From positions 1 to 21,252 of the forward strand of contig CAJMPQ010000019.1 in the NCBI GenBank assembly GCA_905215335.1: DNA of 21,252 bases, in the 5' to 3' direction. This DNA is from an uncultured bacterium (GTDB lineage: Bacteria; Cyanobacteriota; Vampirovibrionia; Gastranaerophilales; Gastranaerophilaceae). Made by a program: the position numbers and the translations under genes. Positions 7,494-14,605 of the stretch are shown piece after piece. The notes beneath the pieces were generated by a model. That model was not told where the DNA came from, made no database searches, and worked only from the letters and a program-made list of their open reading frames with translations. Numbering within the stretch: position 1 is the first letter of the stretch; every line of letters begins with the position of its first letter.

Positions 7494-8558
7494 ATGGCAA
7501 GAATAGCAATAGACGCAATGGGTGGAGATTACGCACCAAAAGCTATCGTAGAAGGTGCTTTATGGGCAGCACAAGAGTATGGTGTTGGCCTTGAACTTGT
7601 TGGTAGACAAGAAGAAATTCAAGCTGAGCTTGATATAATTAAAAATACCGGTTATTTCTTGTCAGATTGCGGAACAAAAGGACACAAAAGAAAAATTAAA
7701 ATTGATTTGGATAAAATTGATTACACAATTACTCATGCTTCAGAAGTTATAGGCATGGGCGAAGCAGTTGGTCAATCTATTCGTAAGAAAAAAGACTCTT
7801 CAATTGTAGCTTCAGTTAGAGCAGTAGCAGAAGGTAGATGTGAAGCTGTTGTTTCAGCAGGTTCAACAGGTGCTGCAATGGCTGCTAGTTTATTTGGGTT
7901 AGGACGTATTCACGGAGTTTCAAGACCGGCAATTGCTGTAACTTTACCAACAATGAAAGATCCTGTTGTTTTAATTGATGGTGGTGCAAATAGCGATTGT
8001 ACAGCAGAAATGTTAGCTCAATTTGCCGAAATGGGTGTTGCTTATGCTAAACATATTGTTGGTATTGAAAATCCAAAAGTTGGTATTCTAAGTATTGGTG
8101 AAGAAGAAGGTAAAGGTAATACTTTAGTAAAAGAAACTTATCCTCTATTAAAAGAAATGCATGAACAAGGTCGTATTACTTTTGCTGGAAATGTTGAAGG
8201 TAAAGAATTATTCATAAATAAATGTGATGTTGTAGTATGTGATGGTTTTGCAGGAAACGTTGCATTAAAAGTTACAGAAGGCACAGCATCAATGCTATTA
8301 AAAATGATTTCATCTGAATTCAAATCAGATATTGTTGGCTGCATTATCGGTTTAATGGCAAAACCATTCTTAAGACGAATTTTGAAAAAAATTAATTGGG
8401 AAGTTTTTGGTGGTATGCTATTATTAGGAGTAAAAGGAATCTCAGTTATTGCTCACGGAAGAAGCTCAGCTTACGCAATGAAAAACGCAGTAAGAGCAGC
8501 AGTAAGAGTACTTAACAAAGATATAAACTCAAAAATTGCAGAAAATATAAATAGATAG
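7494..8558 (+). CDS. plsX: Phosphate acyltransferase PlsX
   Basis: Converts acyl-ACP and phosphate to acyl-phosphate and ACP, the first step feeding PlsY in phospholipid synthesis; a peripheral membrane enzyme. 354 residues, usual size. Motifs: DAMGGDYAP (7-15), ASEVIGMGE, SAGSTGAAMAAS, RPAIAVTLPT, LIDGGANSDC, VCDGFAGNVALK and the C-terminal GVKGISVIAHGRSSAYA. ATG 7494 is chosen over the upstream GTG at 7452. GGAGAG (7480-7485) lies 8 bases before it, MARIAIDAMGGD is the family N-terminus, and the GTG lies inside the stem-loop. It is followed 11 bases later by fabH. Confidence 0.97.
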   Translation: MARIAIDAMGGDYAPKAIVEGALWAAQEYGVGLELVGRQEEIQAELDIIKNTGYFLSDCGTKGHKRKIKIDLDKIDYTITHASEVIGMGEAVGQSIRKKKDSSIVASVRAVAEGRCEAVVSAGSTGAAMAASLFGLGRIHGVSRPAIAVTLPTMKDPVVLIDGGANSDCTAEMLAQFAEMGVAYAKHIVGIENPKVGILSIGEEEGKGNTLVKETYPLLKEMHEQGRITFAGNVEGKELFINKCDVVVCDGFAGNVALKVTEGTASMLLKMISSEFKSDIVGCIIGLMAKPFLRRILKKINWEVFGGMLLLGVKGISVIAHGRSSAYAMKNAVRAAVRVLNKDINSKIAENINR

Positions 8559-8569
8559 GAAAACAAATT

Positions 8570-9580
8570 ATGTCAAAAAATATGAAACCACTTAGAATTG
8601 CAGGTATTGGCTATAGTGTACCAAAAACTGTAATAACAAATGATGACTTAACGAAATTATACGAAACTTCTGACGAATGGATTTACACTCGTACAGGAAT
8701 TAAGGAAAGAAGAGTTGTTTCAGGTAATGAAAACGCTATTGATTTAGGTGTTGAAGCATCAAAAAAAGCAATTGAAAAATCTGGTTTTAAAGCAGAAGAT
8801 ATAGATTGTGTAATCGCAGCAGCTTCAGCTCCACCACAATTATATCCAGCATTAGCTTGTGATATTCAAGCAAGATTGGGTATTCCAAATTATATACCTT
8901 CATTTGATTTAACAGCAGCTTGTACTGGTTTAATTTATGCCCTACAAGTAGCAAGAGGTTTAATTGGTGCAGGTTTATACAAAAATATTTTAATTGTTGC
9001 AGCAGATAATAATTCACGTTTAGTAGATTGGGCAGATAGAGGAACATCAATTTTATTTGGCGACGGTGCTGGTGCAATGGTTGTTACTGAAGCTGAAGAT
9101 GGTATTGATGATGTTTTATCATTAGATATCAGATCAGATGGTGAAATTGGTCAATATATTTACATGAATATGCCTGGTAAAAATTGTCCTCTAGTTGAAC
9201 AATCAGATGAAGTTGATTCAAAAATCCATATGACAGGACGTGATGTATATAAATTTGTTGTAAGTACATTACCAAAATATGTAGACTTGGCAATAGAAGA
9301 AGCTGGTATGACAGCTGATGATATTGATTACTTAATTCCACACCAAGCTAACCAAAGAATTATTGAAGCTTTACAACAAAGACTTGGATATGCTGATGAA
9401 AAAGTTATTTCAAATATTAAATATTACGGAAATACTTCAGCAGCATCTATTCCAATTGCTCTAGTTGAAGGCGTTGAAAAAGGTACTGTAAAACTTGGTT
9501 CAACAGCAATTCTTTGCGGATTTGGAGCAGGTATGACATGGGGTGCTGCAGTTGTTAGACTTCGTGAAGGAATTTGCTAA
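8570..9580 (+). CDS. fabH: 3-oxoacyl-ACP synthase III (FabH)
   Basis: Starts fatty-acid chains by condensing an acyl-CoA with malonyl-ACP. 336 residues. The catalytic triad is in place: Cys118 in TAACTGLIYA, His258 in YLIPHQANQR and Asn288 in YYGNTSAAS. Other thiolase-fold marks are TRTGIKERR, ILFGDGAGA and CGFGAGMTWGA at the C-terminus. An AGGA ribosome site at 8558-8561 precedes ATG 8570; a second in-frame ATG at 8582 is possible, but the first is better placed. Last gene of the first unit: a strong terminator begins 30 bases after the stop. Confidence 0.97.
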   Translation: MSKNMKPLRIAGIGYSVPKTVITNDDLTKLYETSDEWIYTRTGIKERRVVSGNENAIDLGVEASKKAIEKSGFKAEDIDCVIAAASAPPQLYPALACDIQARLGIPNYIPSFDLTAACTGLIYALQVARGLIGAGLYKNILIVAADNNSRLVDWADRGTSILFGDGAGAMVVTEAEDGIDDVLSLDIRSDGEIGQYIYMNMPGKNCPLVEQSDEVDSKIHMTGRDVYKFVVSTLPKYVDLAIEEAGMTADDIDYLIPHQANQRIIEALQQRLGYADEKVISNIKYYGNTSAASIPIALVEGVEKGTVKLGSTAILCGFGAGMTWGAAVVRLREGIC

Positions 9581-9610
9581 ATAAATCTAAAAGTTTAATA
9601 TTATAAAAGT

Positions 9611-9642
9611 AAAAAACAGATATAAATTTATATCTGTTTTTT
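9611..9642 (+). terminator. Intrinsic terminator after fabH
   Basis: A perfect palindrome: CAGATATAAA (9617-9626) with TTTATATCTG (9627-9636), flanked by six A and six T. It separates plsX-fabH from fabD. Its last two T bases form the start of a possible fabD -35. Confidence 0.8.
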
Positions 9643-9678
9643 GCTTTATTTGGGTATTTATAGTATAATTTGTATAAT
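9641..9678 (+). promoter_or_regulatory. Two overlapping promoters before fabD
   Basis: TTGCTT (9641-9646), 17 bases, TATAAT (9664-9669) is one match. TTGGGT (9650-9655), 17 bases, TATAAT (9673-9678) is the second, shifted by 9 bases. Both -10 hexamers are perfect and both spacers ideal. Start sites would be near 9676 and 9685, ahead of the GGGAG ribosome site at 9705-9709. Confidence 0.6.
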
Positions 9679-9716
9679 AATTTTATAAAGAGAGAAATTT
9701 AGTAGGGAGTATAAAT

Positions 9717-10646
9717 ATGACAAAAAAAATCGCATTTATTTTTCCTGGCCAAGGAGCACAATCTGTTGGAATGGGAAAAGATTTGTATGAAAATTTTGAA
9801 GCAGCAAAAAAAGTTTTTGATACTGCAAATGAAATTTTAGGAAAAGATATAAAAACATTATGTTTTGAAGGTCCTGAAGAAGATTTAAAACAAACAGTAA
9901 ACACTCAACCTTGTATTGTTACAATGTCAATTGCAGCATTAGAAGCATTCAAAACTCAATTGAACATAACACCAAACTTTACAGCTGGTCACAGCTTAGG
10001 TGAATATTGTGCAATGTACGCATCAGGAGTAATGGATCTTGAAACAACATTAAAAGCTATCCAAAAAAGAGCTGATTTAATGGGTGCAACTAAAGGTGGT
10101 GCTATGGCTGCTATTTTAAATGCACCGGCAGGAAGTATTGAAGAAGCTTTAAAAGAAGCATCAAGCGTTGGTTACGTTGACGTTGCAAACTACAATTCAC
10201 CAGCACAAATCGTTATTACCGGTGATGAAGCTGCAGTAGCTAAAGTAGGCGAATTAGCAACAGCAGCTGGTGCTAAAAGAGTCGTTCCATTAGCAGTTTC
10301 AGGTGCTTTCCACTCAAAATATATGGAAAAAGCTGGCCATCAATTTGCAGAATTTGTTTCTGATTTAGATTTAGACAATACTGCAATCCCAGTTGTTACA
10401 AATGTTGATGCTTCAGAAACTATTGCTGCAGCTGATTTTAAAGACAAAATGCCACGTCAAATCTATTCTTCAGTTCATTGGACTCAAACAATTGAAAATA
10501 TGATTTCAAATGGCGTTGATACATTTGTTGAAATCGGACCTGGCAAAGTTTTAGCTGGATTAAACAAAAAAATTAATGCTGAAGTAAAAACTTATAACAT
10601 TTATGATAAAGCATCTTTAGAAGCAACTATTGAAGCTTTAAAATAA
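9717..10646 (+). CDS. fabD: Malonyl-CoA:ACP transacylase
   Basis: Moves malonyl from CoA to the carrier protein AcpP, providing the extender unit. 309 residues, the normal length. Visible: FIFPGQGAQSVGMG (8-20; oxyanion-hole region), nucleophile Ser93 in GHSLGEY, Arg118 in QKRADLMG (binds the malonyl carboxylate), partner His199 in SGAFHSKYM, and EIGPGKVL near the end. It lies in its own unit with fabG (36 bases downstream), after the fabH terminator. GGGAG is 7 bases before the ATG. Confidence 0.97.
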   Translation: MTKKIAFIFPGQGAQSVGMGKDLYENFEAAKKVFDTANEILGKDIKTLCFEGPEEDLKQTVNTQPCIVTMSIAALEAFKTQLNITPNFTAGHSLGEYCAMYASGVMDLETTLKAIQKRADLMGATKGGAMAAILNAPAGSIEEALKEASSVGYVDVANYNSPAQIVITGDEAAVAKVGELATAAGAKRVVPLAVSGAFHSKYMEKAGHQFAEFVSDLDLDNTAIPVVTNVDASETIAAADFKDKMPRQIYSSVHWTQTIENMISNGVDTFVEIGPGKVLAGLNKKINAEVKTYNIYDKASLEATIEALK

Positions 10647-10682
10647 AATTATAATAGGAATAGAAAAATAGGAGAAAAAATT

Positions 10683-11414
10683 ATGACAGATAAAAAAGTA
10701 GCTTTAGTAACAGGTGGTTCTCGCGGTATTGGTAAAGCTTGTGCCATCGAATTAGCAAAAGCAGGTTGCGATGTTGTTATCAACTACGCAGGTAACTCTG
10801 AAGCTGCAGAAAAAACAGTTGAAGAATTAAAAGCATTAGGTTCAAATGCATCTAGCTATAAATTTGATGTTTCAAATCAAGCAGAAGTAGATGAAGCTAT
10901 TGCAAAAATCATAGAAAAATACGGAAGAATTGATATTTTATTAAACAATGCAGGTATCACTCGTGATGATTTATTCATCAGAATGGATGCAGACAAATGG
11001 AATGCTGTTATTAATACAAACTTAAATAGTGCATTCTATGTTTCTAAACCTGTTGTAAAATTGATGATGAAACAAAGAAGTGGCGCTATTATTAATACAT
11101 CTTCAGTGGTTGGTCTATACGGAAACCCAGGCCAAGCTAACTACTCAGCTGCTAAAGCTGGTTTAATCGGTTTCACAAAATCATTAGCAAAAGAACTTGG
11201 TTCTCGTGGTATCAGAGTAAACGCAGTATGCCCAGGTTTTATCGCAACTGATATGACAAAAGATTTACCAAATATCGATGAATACTTAAAAGCTATTGCT
11301 CTAAGAAGATTAGGTGAAGCTGAAGATATCGCTAAAGCCGTAAAATTCTTAGCTTTAGATGCTGATTACATTACAGGTCAAGCTTTAGAAGTTGACGGCG
11401 GAATGTTAATATAG
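10683..11414 (+). CDS. fabG: 3-oxoacyl-ACP reductase
   Basis: NADPH-dependent reduction of 3-oxoacyl-ACP, the first reductive step of each elongation cycle. Short-chain dehydrogenase of 243 residues. It has TGGSRGIG (10-17) for the cofactor, NNAGITRDD (88-96) and the catalytic set Asn113, Ser141, Tyr154 (QANYSAAK) and Lys158. VCPGFIATDM and the C-terminal ITGQALEVDGGM complete the family pattern. AGGAG lies 7 bases before the ATG. Downstream a modest hairpin without a T-run (11431-11451, ACAAAAC/GTTTTGT) precedes the separate acpP promoter. Confidence 0.96.
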   Translation: MTDKKVALVTGGSRGIGKACAIELAKAGCDVVINYAGNSEAAEKTVEELKALGSNASSYKFDVSNQAEVDEAIAKIIEKYGRIDILLNNAGITRDDLFIRMDADKWNAVINTNLNSAFYVSKPVVKLMMKQRSGAIINTSSVVGLYGNPGQANYSAAKAGLIGFTKSLAKELGSRGIRVNAVCPGFIATDMTKDLPNIDEYLKAIALRRLGEAEDIAKAVKFLALDADYITGQALEVDGGMLI

Positions 11415-11458
11415 TTGGTAAAGATTTATAACAAAACTATTTCGGTTTTGTAAATTTC

Positions 11459-11487
11459 TTGCAAAAAACTATTCAGCAGTTTATAAT
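11459..11487 (+). promoter_or_regulatory. Promoter of acpP
   Basis: TTGCAA (11459-11464), a 17-base spacer, and a perfect TATAAT (11482-11487). Start near 11494, about 44 bases ahead of acpP. A dedicated promoter suits acyl carrier protein, which is needed in large amounts. Confidence 0.7.
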
Positions 11488-11537
11488 GTAGCAAGAAAAG
11501 TATTAGTAATACAAATTAATAATGAGGAAAAAAGAAG

Positions 11538-11774
11538 ATGAGTACATTAGAAACAGTAAAAAAAGTTGTAGTAGATCAATTAAGTGTTGATGAAAAATTA
11601 GTTACACCTGAAGCTCGTTTCACAGATGACTTAGGTGCTGATTCATTAGACACAGTTGAATTAGTTATGGCTTTAGAAGAAGAATTCAAATGCGAAATTC
11701 CTGATGAAGACGCAGAAAAAATTCAAACAGTTCAAGATGCAGTTAATTACATTGACAGCAAATTAGGTAAGTAA
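11538..11774 (+). CDS. acpP: Acyl carrier protein
   Basis: Carries the growing acyl chain on 4'-phosphopantetheine and is the shared substrate of FabD, FabH, FabG, FabF and PlsX. 78 residues, acidic, four-helix pattern. The attachment site is Ser36 in the invariant DSL of TDDLGADSLDTVELVM, followed by ALEEEFKCEIPDEDAEKIQTV. A GAGG ribosome site (11524-11527) is 10 bases before the ATG, in a purine-rich leader. A structured 110-base gap separates it from fabF. Confidence 0.98.
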   Translation: MSTLETVKKVVVDQLSVDEKLVTPEARFTDDLGADSLDTVELVMALEEEFKCEIPDEDAEKIQTVQDAVNYIDSKLGK

Positions 11775-11775
11775 T

Positions 11776-11856
11776 TATCTCACTATTTGAATTTTGAATT
11801 ATTCAAACTGGATTTTTATATTTGCGAGAGTGAGATATTTTATATTTCATTCTCGC
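11776..11856 (+). promoter_or_regulatory. Mutually exclusive hairpins between acpP and fabF
   Basis: Hairpin A: TATCTCACT (11776-11784) pairs perfectly with AGTGAGATA (11829-11837), enclosing a smaller hairpin TTTGAAT/ATTCAAA (11786-11792/11801-11807), and is followed by TTTTATATTT. Hairpin B: GCGAGAGTGA (11824-11833) pairs with TCATTCTCGC (11847-11856) with one G-T wobble. Both need 11829-11833, so only one can form. The layout resembles an attenuator or switch controlling how much fabF is made relative to acpP, but no ligand domain is recognised. Confidence 0.5.
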
Positions 11857-11884
11857 ATTATTTATTATAAAGGGGATATCTTAA

Positions 11885-13135
11885 ATGGATAAAAGAAGAG
11901 TAGTTATTACAGGATTGGGAGCTGTTACACCATTTGGCGTTGGAGTAGATAAATTCTGGGAAAGCTTAAAAGAAGGTAAAAGTGGCATTGCAACTTCTAC
12001 AGCAATTGATATTGACAAACACGTTGTAAAAATTTCTGGTGAAGTTAAAGACTTTAATCCTGAAGATTATATGGATCCTAAAAAAGCTAAAAAATTGGAT
12101 AGATTTACTCAATTTGCAATGGTAGCAGCTGATGAAGCAATTAAGGATGCAAAATTAGAAGGTGCAGATATTGACCCATATAGAATTGGTGTTATTGTTA
12201 GTTCTGCAGCTGGTGGATTCAAGACATTTGAAGAAAACCATATTAGAATTATTGAAAAAGGACCAAATAAATGTTCACCATTTACAGTTCCAATGATGAT
12301 TGTAAATATGCCATCTGGTAATATTTCAATGAAATACGGCTTTAAAGGTATAAATAAAGTTGTAGTATCAGCTTGTGCAACAGGTTCACACTCAATTGGT
12401 GATGCATTCCGTTCAATTCAATACGGTGATGCAGATGTAATGGTTGCAGGTGGTGCAGAAGCAACAATTTGTGATGTTGGTGTTGGTGCATTCTCTGCAG
12501 CAAGAACATTATCTAAACGTAACGATGAACCTCAAAGAGCATCTCGTCCTTACGACAAAGACAGAGATGGTTTCGTTATGTCAGAAGGTTCTGGTGTTCT
12601 TGTTTTAGAAGAATATGAACACGCTAAAAAACGTGGTGCTAAAATTTATGCAGAAATCGTTGGATATGGTCAAACAGCTGATGCTTATGACGTTGTAGCT
12701 CCAGCTCCAGATGGTGCAGGCGCAATTAAAGCAATGGAATTTGCTCTAAAAGATGCTGGTTTAAAACCAACTGAAATCCAATATATTAATACTCACGGTA
12801 CAAGTACAGGATTAGGTGACAAAGCTGAATCTCATGCAGTTGCTAAAGTATTTGGCGATAGAAAAGTAAACCCTGATTTATTTGTAACTTCAACTAAGAG
12901 TATGCACGGTCATATGTTAGGTGCAACAGGTGCTGCTGAAGCAATTGTTTGTATCAAAGCAATTAATGAAAATATTGTTCCTCCAACTATTAACCTTGAT
13001 AACCAAGATGAAGAAGTTGCTGATTTGAATTATGTTCCATATAAAGCTGTTAAAGCAGAACTTCACGCAGCTTTATCTAATTCATTTGGTTTCGGTGGAC
13101 AAAATGCTTCATTAATCTTTAAAGAAGTTGAATAA
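11885..13135 (+). CDS. fabF: 3-oxoacyl-ACP synthase II
   Basis: Elongating condensing enzyme: joins acyl-ACP and malonyl-ACP. 416 residues, normal length. Catalytic Cys164 in VVSACATGSHS, His304 in NTHGTSTGLGD, Lys338 and His343 in KSMHGHMLGATGA, and the gating loop NSFGFGG near the C-terminus. The lysine/histidine loop has His where most homologues have Thr (MHGH rather than MTGH), a tolerated position. AAGGGG (11870-11875) lies 9 bases before the ATG. It is read from the acpP promoter through the structured gap and ends at a strong terminator. Confidence 0.97.
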   Translation: MDKRRVVITGLGAVTPFGVGVDKFWESLKEGKSGIATSTAIDIDKHVVKISGEVKDFNPEDYMDPKKAKKLDRFTQFAMVAADEAIKDAKLEGADIDPYRIGVIVSSAAGGFKTFEENHIRIIEKGPNKCSPFTVPMMIVNMPSGNISMKYGFKGINKVVVSACATGSHSIGDAFRSIQYGDADVMVAGGAEATICDVGVGAFSAARTLSKRNDEPQRASRPYDKDRDGFVMSEGSGVLVLEEYEHAKKRGAKIYAEIVGYGQTADAYDVVAPAPDGAGAIKAMEFALKDAGLKPTEIQYINTHGTSTGLGDKAESHAVAKVFGDRKVNPDLFVTSTKSMHGHMLGATGAAEAIVCIKAINENIVPPTINLDNQDEEVADLNYVPYKAVKAELHAALSNSFGFGGQNASLIFKEVE

Positions 13136-13161
13136 TTAAGTAAATCAAATTTCTTTATAAT

Positions 13162-13196
13162 AAAAAACTCTGTAATATATTTGCAGAGTTTTTTTT
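13162..13196 (+). terminator. Intrinsic terminator after fabF
   Basis: AAAAAACTCTG (13162-13172) pairs with CAGAGTTTTTT (13184-13194) around an 11-base loop, with eight T in the tail. It closes the fatty-acid cluster. Confidence 0.85.
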
Positions 13197-13265
13197 CGTA
13201 AATTTTTTCAACTATATGAACAATAATATTAGCAAATTGAAAAATTTTCTGTTTTAATAACTAAT

Positions 13266-13595
13266 ATGAATAGTATAAATACATCATTCCGTCAAAATAT
13301 ATCATTATTTACAAACTGGATAGATTCAACACCTATACCAGATGTAATAGATACTGTGACGTACGATTTATACGAAGATAGTAATCCTTTTAGGAATAAA
13401 TTCACAAAAGAACAAATACCGAATACCCAATTAAGACATACTGTAAATACTACAACAAAAATTGGGGCTGAAATGTTTTCAATATTCACCAATCCATATT
13501 ACTTAACTCACAAAATTATTCATTTACCAGCAATGTATAATCACGTTGTAGGTGCCTATAAAAAATTCTCAATAAATCCAACAGAAAACTCATAA
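13266..13595 (+). CDS. Orphan 109-residue protein of unknown function
   Basis: Not recognised. It has an N-terminal stretch MNSINTSFRQNISLFTNWID, a polar middle rich in Asp, Asn and Thr, and a C-terminal half with aromatic and histidine residues (MFSIFTNPYYLTHKIIHLPAMYNHVVGAY). There is no clear membrane helix or signal peptide, and no cysteine. No ribosome binding site is visible before ATG 13266 and no convincing promoter, so initiation may be leaderless or weak. It sits between two strong terminators (13162-13196 and 13594-13625), so it would be transcribed alone. Its stop runs directly into the second terminator, which supports a real gene. A 66-codon frame on the other strand is probably a shadow. 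Confidence 0.6.
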   Translation: MNSINTSFRQNISLFTNWIDSTPIPDVIDTVTYDLYEDSNPFRNKFTKEQIPNTQLRHTVNTTTKIGAEMFSIFTNPYYLTHKIIHLPAMYNHVVGAYKKFSINPTENS

Positions 13596-13625
13596 AAAAG
13601 ACCGATATTAATATCGGTCTTTTTT
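13594..13625. terminator. Bidirectional terminator between the 109-aa gene and speE
   Basis: A perfect 32-base palindrome: AGACCGATATT (13599-13609) and AATATCGGTCT (13610-13620), flanked by A- and T-runs, usable by both converging genes. Confidence 0.9.
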
Positions 13626-13650
13626 ATTTTAAGAAACTACACTTAAAAAA

Positions 13651-14502
13651 TTATAACAACTCTTTTAAGTAATTAGGAAGAGCAAATCTAGCATTATGAT
13701 ACTCTTTATTATAGATTTTACAAGTTGGAATAATTTCTGCTGCGCGTTCTTCGTTAAAGTATTCCAAAGGTTTAACATCAACTGAACAAAAAGCCCAAGC
13801 CCAATATCCGCCTGGATATGTTGGAATATTTGAAGTATAAGTTGCAACTGTTGGGAATACTTTTTTCAAAAGATTATACATTTTTTTAATTTCTTCTTTA
13901 TTTACAAAAGGTGATTCAGACTGAGCTGCAACAATACCACCTTTTTTCAAAGAATTTTTAACATTAGTATAAAATTCTTCTGTAAATAAGCCTTCACCAG
14001 GACCCATTGGATCTGTTGAGTCAATTAAAATAATATCAAATTCATCTTTTTTATCTTTAATATATTCAATAGCATCTTGTACTAAAATTTCAACTTTAGG
14101 ATTATCTAATTCACAAGCAATGGTAGGTAAATATTTTTTACAAGCTTCAATAACCATACCATCGATTTCACATAATACAGCTCTTTCAACTGATTTATGT
14201 TTTAAAACTTCACGGATAGTACCTCCATCACCACCACCAATTACTAAAACTGATTTTGGATTTGGATGTTGCATCATTGGAACGTGAGCTATCATTTCAT
14301 GGTAATGATATTCATCACCTTCAGTTGTCATCATCAAATCATCAAGAGTTAAAACTCTTCCAAGTTGTGAATCTGTTTCAAAAACTTCAACTTTTTGAAA
14401 TGGAGAATTATCTGAAAATAAAACTTTTCCAGCTTTAATTGAAATTCCAAACCCACCAGGTGTAATTTCATGATAATAACCGTTTTCTATACCATTTTTC
14501 AT
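13651..14502 (-). CDS. speE: Spermidine synthase (polyamine aminopropyltransferase)
   Basis: Transfers aminopropyl from decarboxylated S-adenosylmethionine to putrescine. 283 residues, usual length. The N-terminal beta region has QKVEVFETDSQLGRVLTLDD, then EYHYHEMIAHVPM (64-76), the SAM-binding GGGDGG (89-94), CEID (111-114), QDAIEYI (142-148), the catalytic-site DSTDPMGPGEGLF (161-173) and QSESPF. The C-terminal YPGGYWAWAFCS is typical. An AAAGGA ribosome site lies 11 bases upstream. The partner speD, which makes the decarboxylated substrate, is not in the window. The promoter carries a palindrome (next entry), suggesting regulation. Confidence 0.95.
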   Translation of the reverse strand: MKNGIENGYYHEITPGGFGISIKAGKVLFSDNSPFQKVEVFETDSQLGRVLTLDDLMMTTEGDEYHYHEMIAHVPMMQHPNPKSVLVIGGGDGGTIREVLKHKSVERAVLCEIDGMVIEACKKYLPTIACELDNPKVEILVQDAIEYIKDKKDEFDIILIDSTDPMGPGEGLFTEEFYTNVKNSLKKGGIVAAQSESPFVNKEEIKKMYNLLKKVFPTVATYTSNIPTYPGGYWAWAFCSVDVKPLEYFNEERAAEIIPTCKIYNKEYHNARFALPNYLKELL

Positions 14503-14538
14503 TCTTTTCTTAATCCTTTCCTTTTATCCAAAACAAAA

Positions 14539-14590
14539 GTTACGTAAAAAATACGTAACCTAATGCTATCATATAAAAAAATCTTTTCAA
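14539..14590 (-). promoter_or_regulatory. speE promoter with a GTTACGTA palindrome at the start site
   Basis: On the minus strand TTGAAA (14590-14585), 16 bases, then TGA-TAGCAT, an extended -10 (hexamer 14568-14563). The predicted start near 14556 falls inside a perfect inverted repeat: GTTACGTA (14539-14546), five A, TACGTAAC (14552-14559). Such a 21-base palindrome over a start site is typical of a repressor operator; it could also form a short 5' RNA hairpin. A lone half-site, ACGTAAC, occurs near 16931-16937 upstream of the EF-hand gene. Confidence 0.5.
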
Positions 14591-14605
14591 ATATAAATTT
14601 CTTTT

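Noticed and set aside
8787..9341. Leucine/tyrosine-rich open frames opposite fabH
   Set aside because: They lie wholly within fabH, have low-complexity composition caused by antisense codons, and have no ribosome sites.
11431..11451. Terminator after fabG (ACAAAAC/GTTTTGT hairpin)
   Set aside because: The 7-bp AT-rich stem has no T-run after it; too weak to call, though some read-through control is possible.
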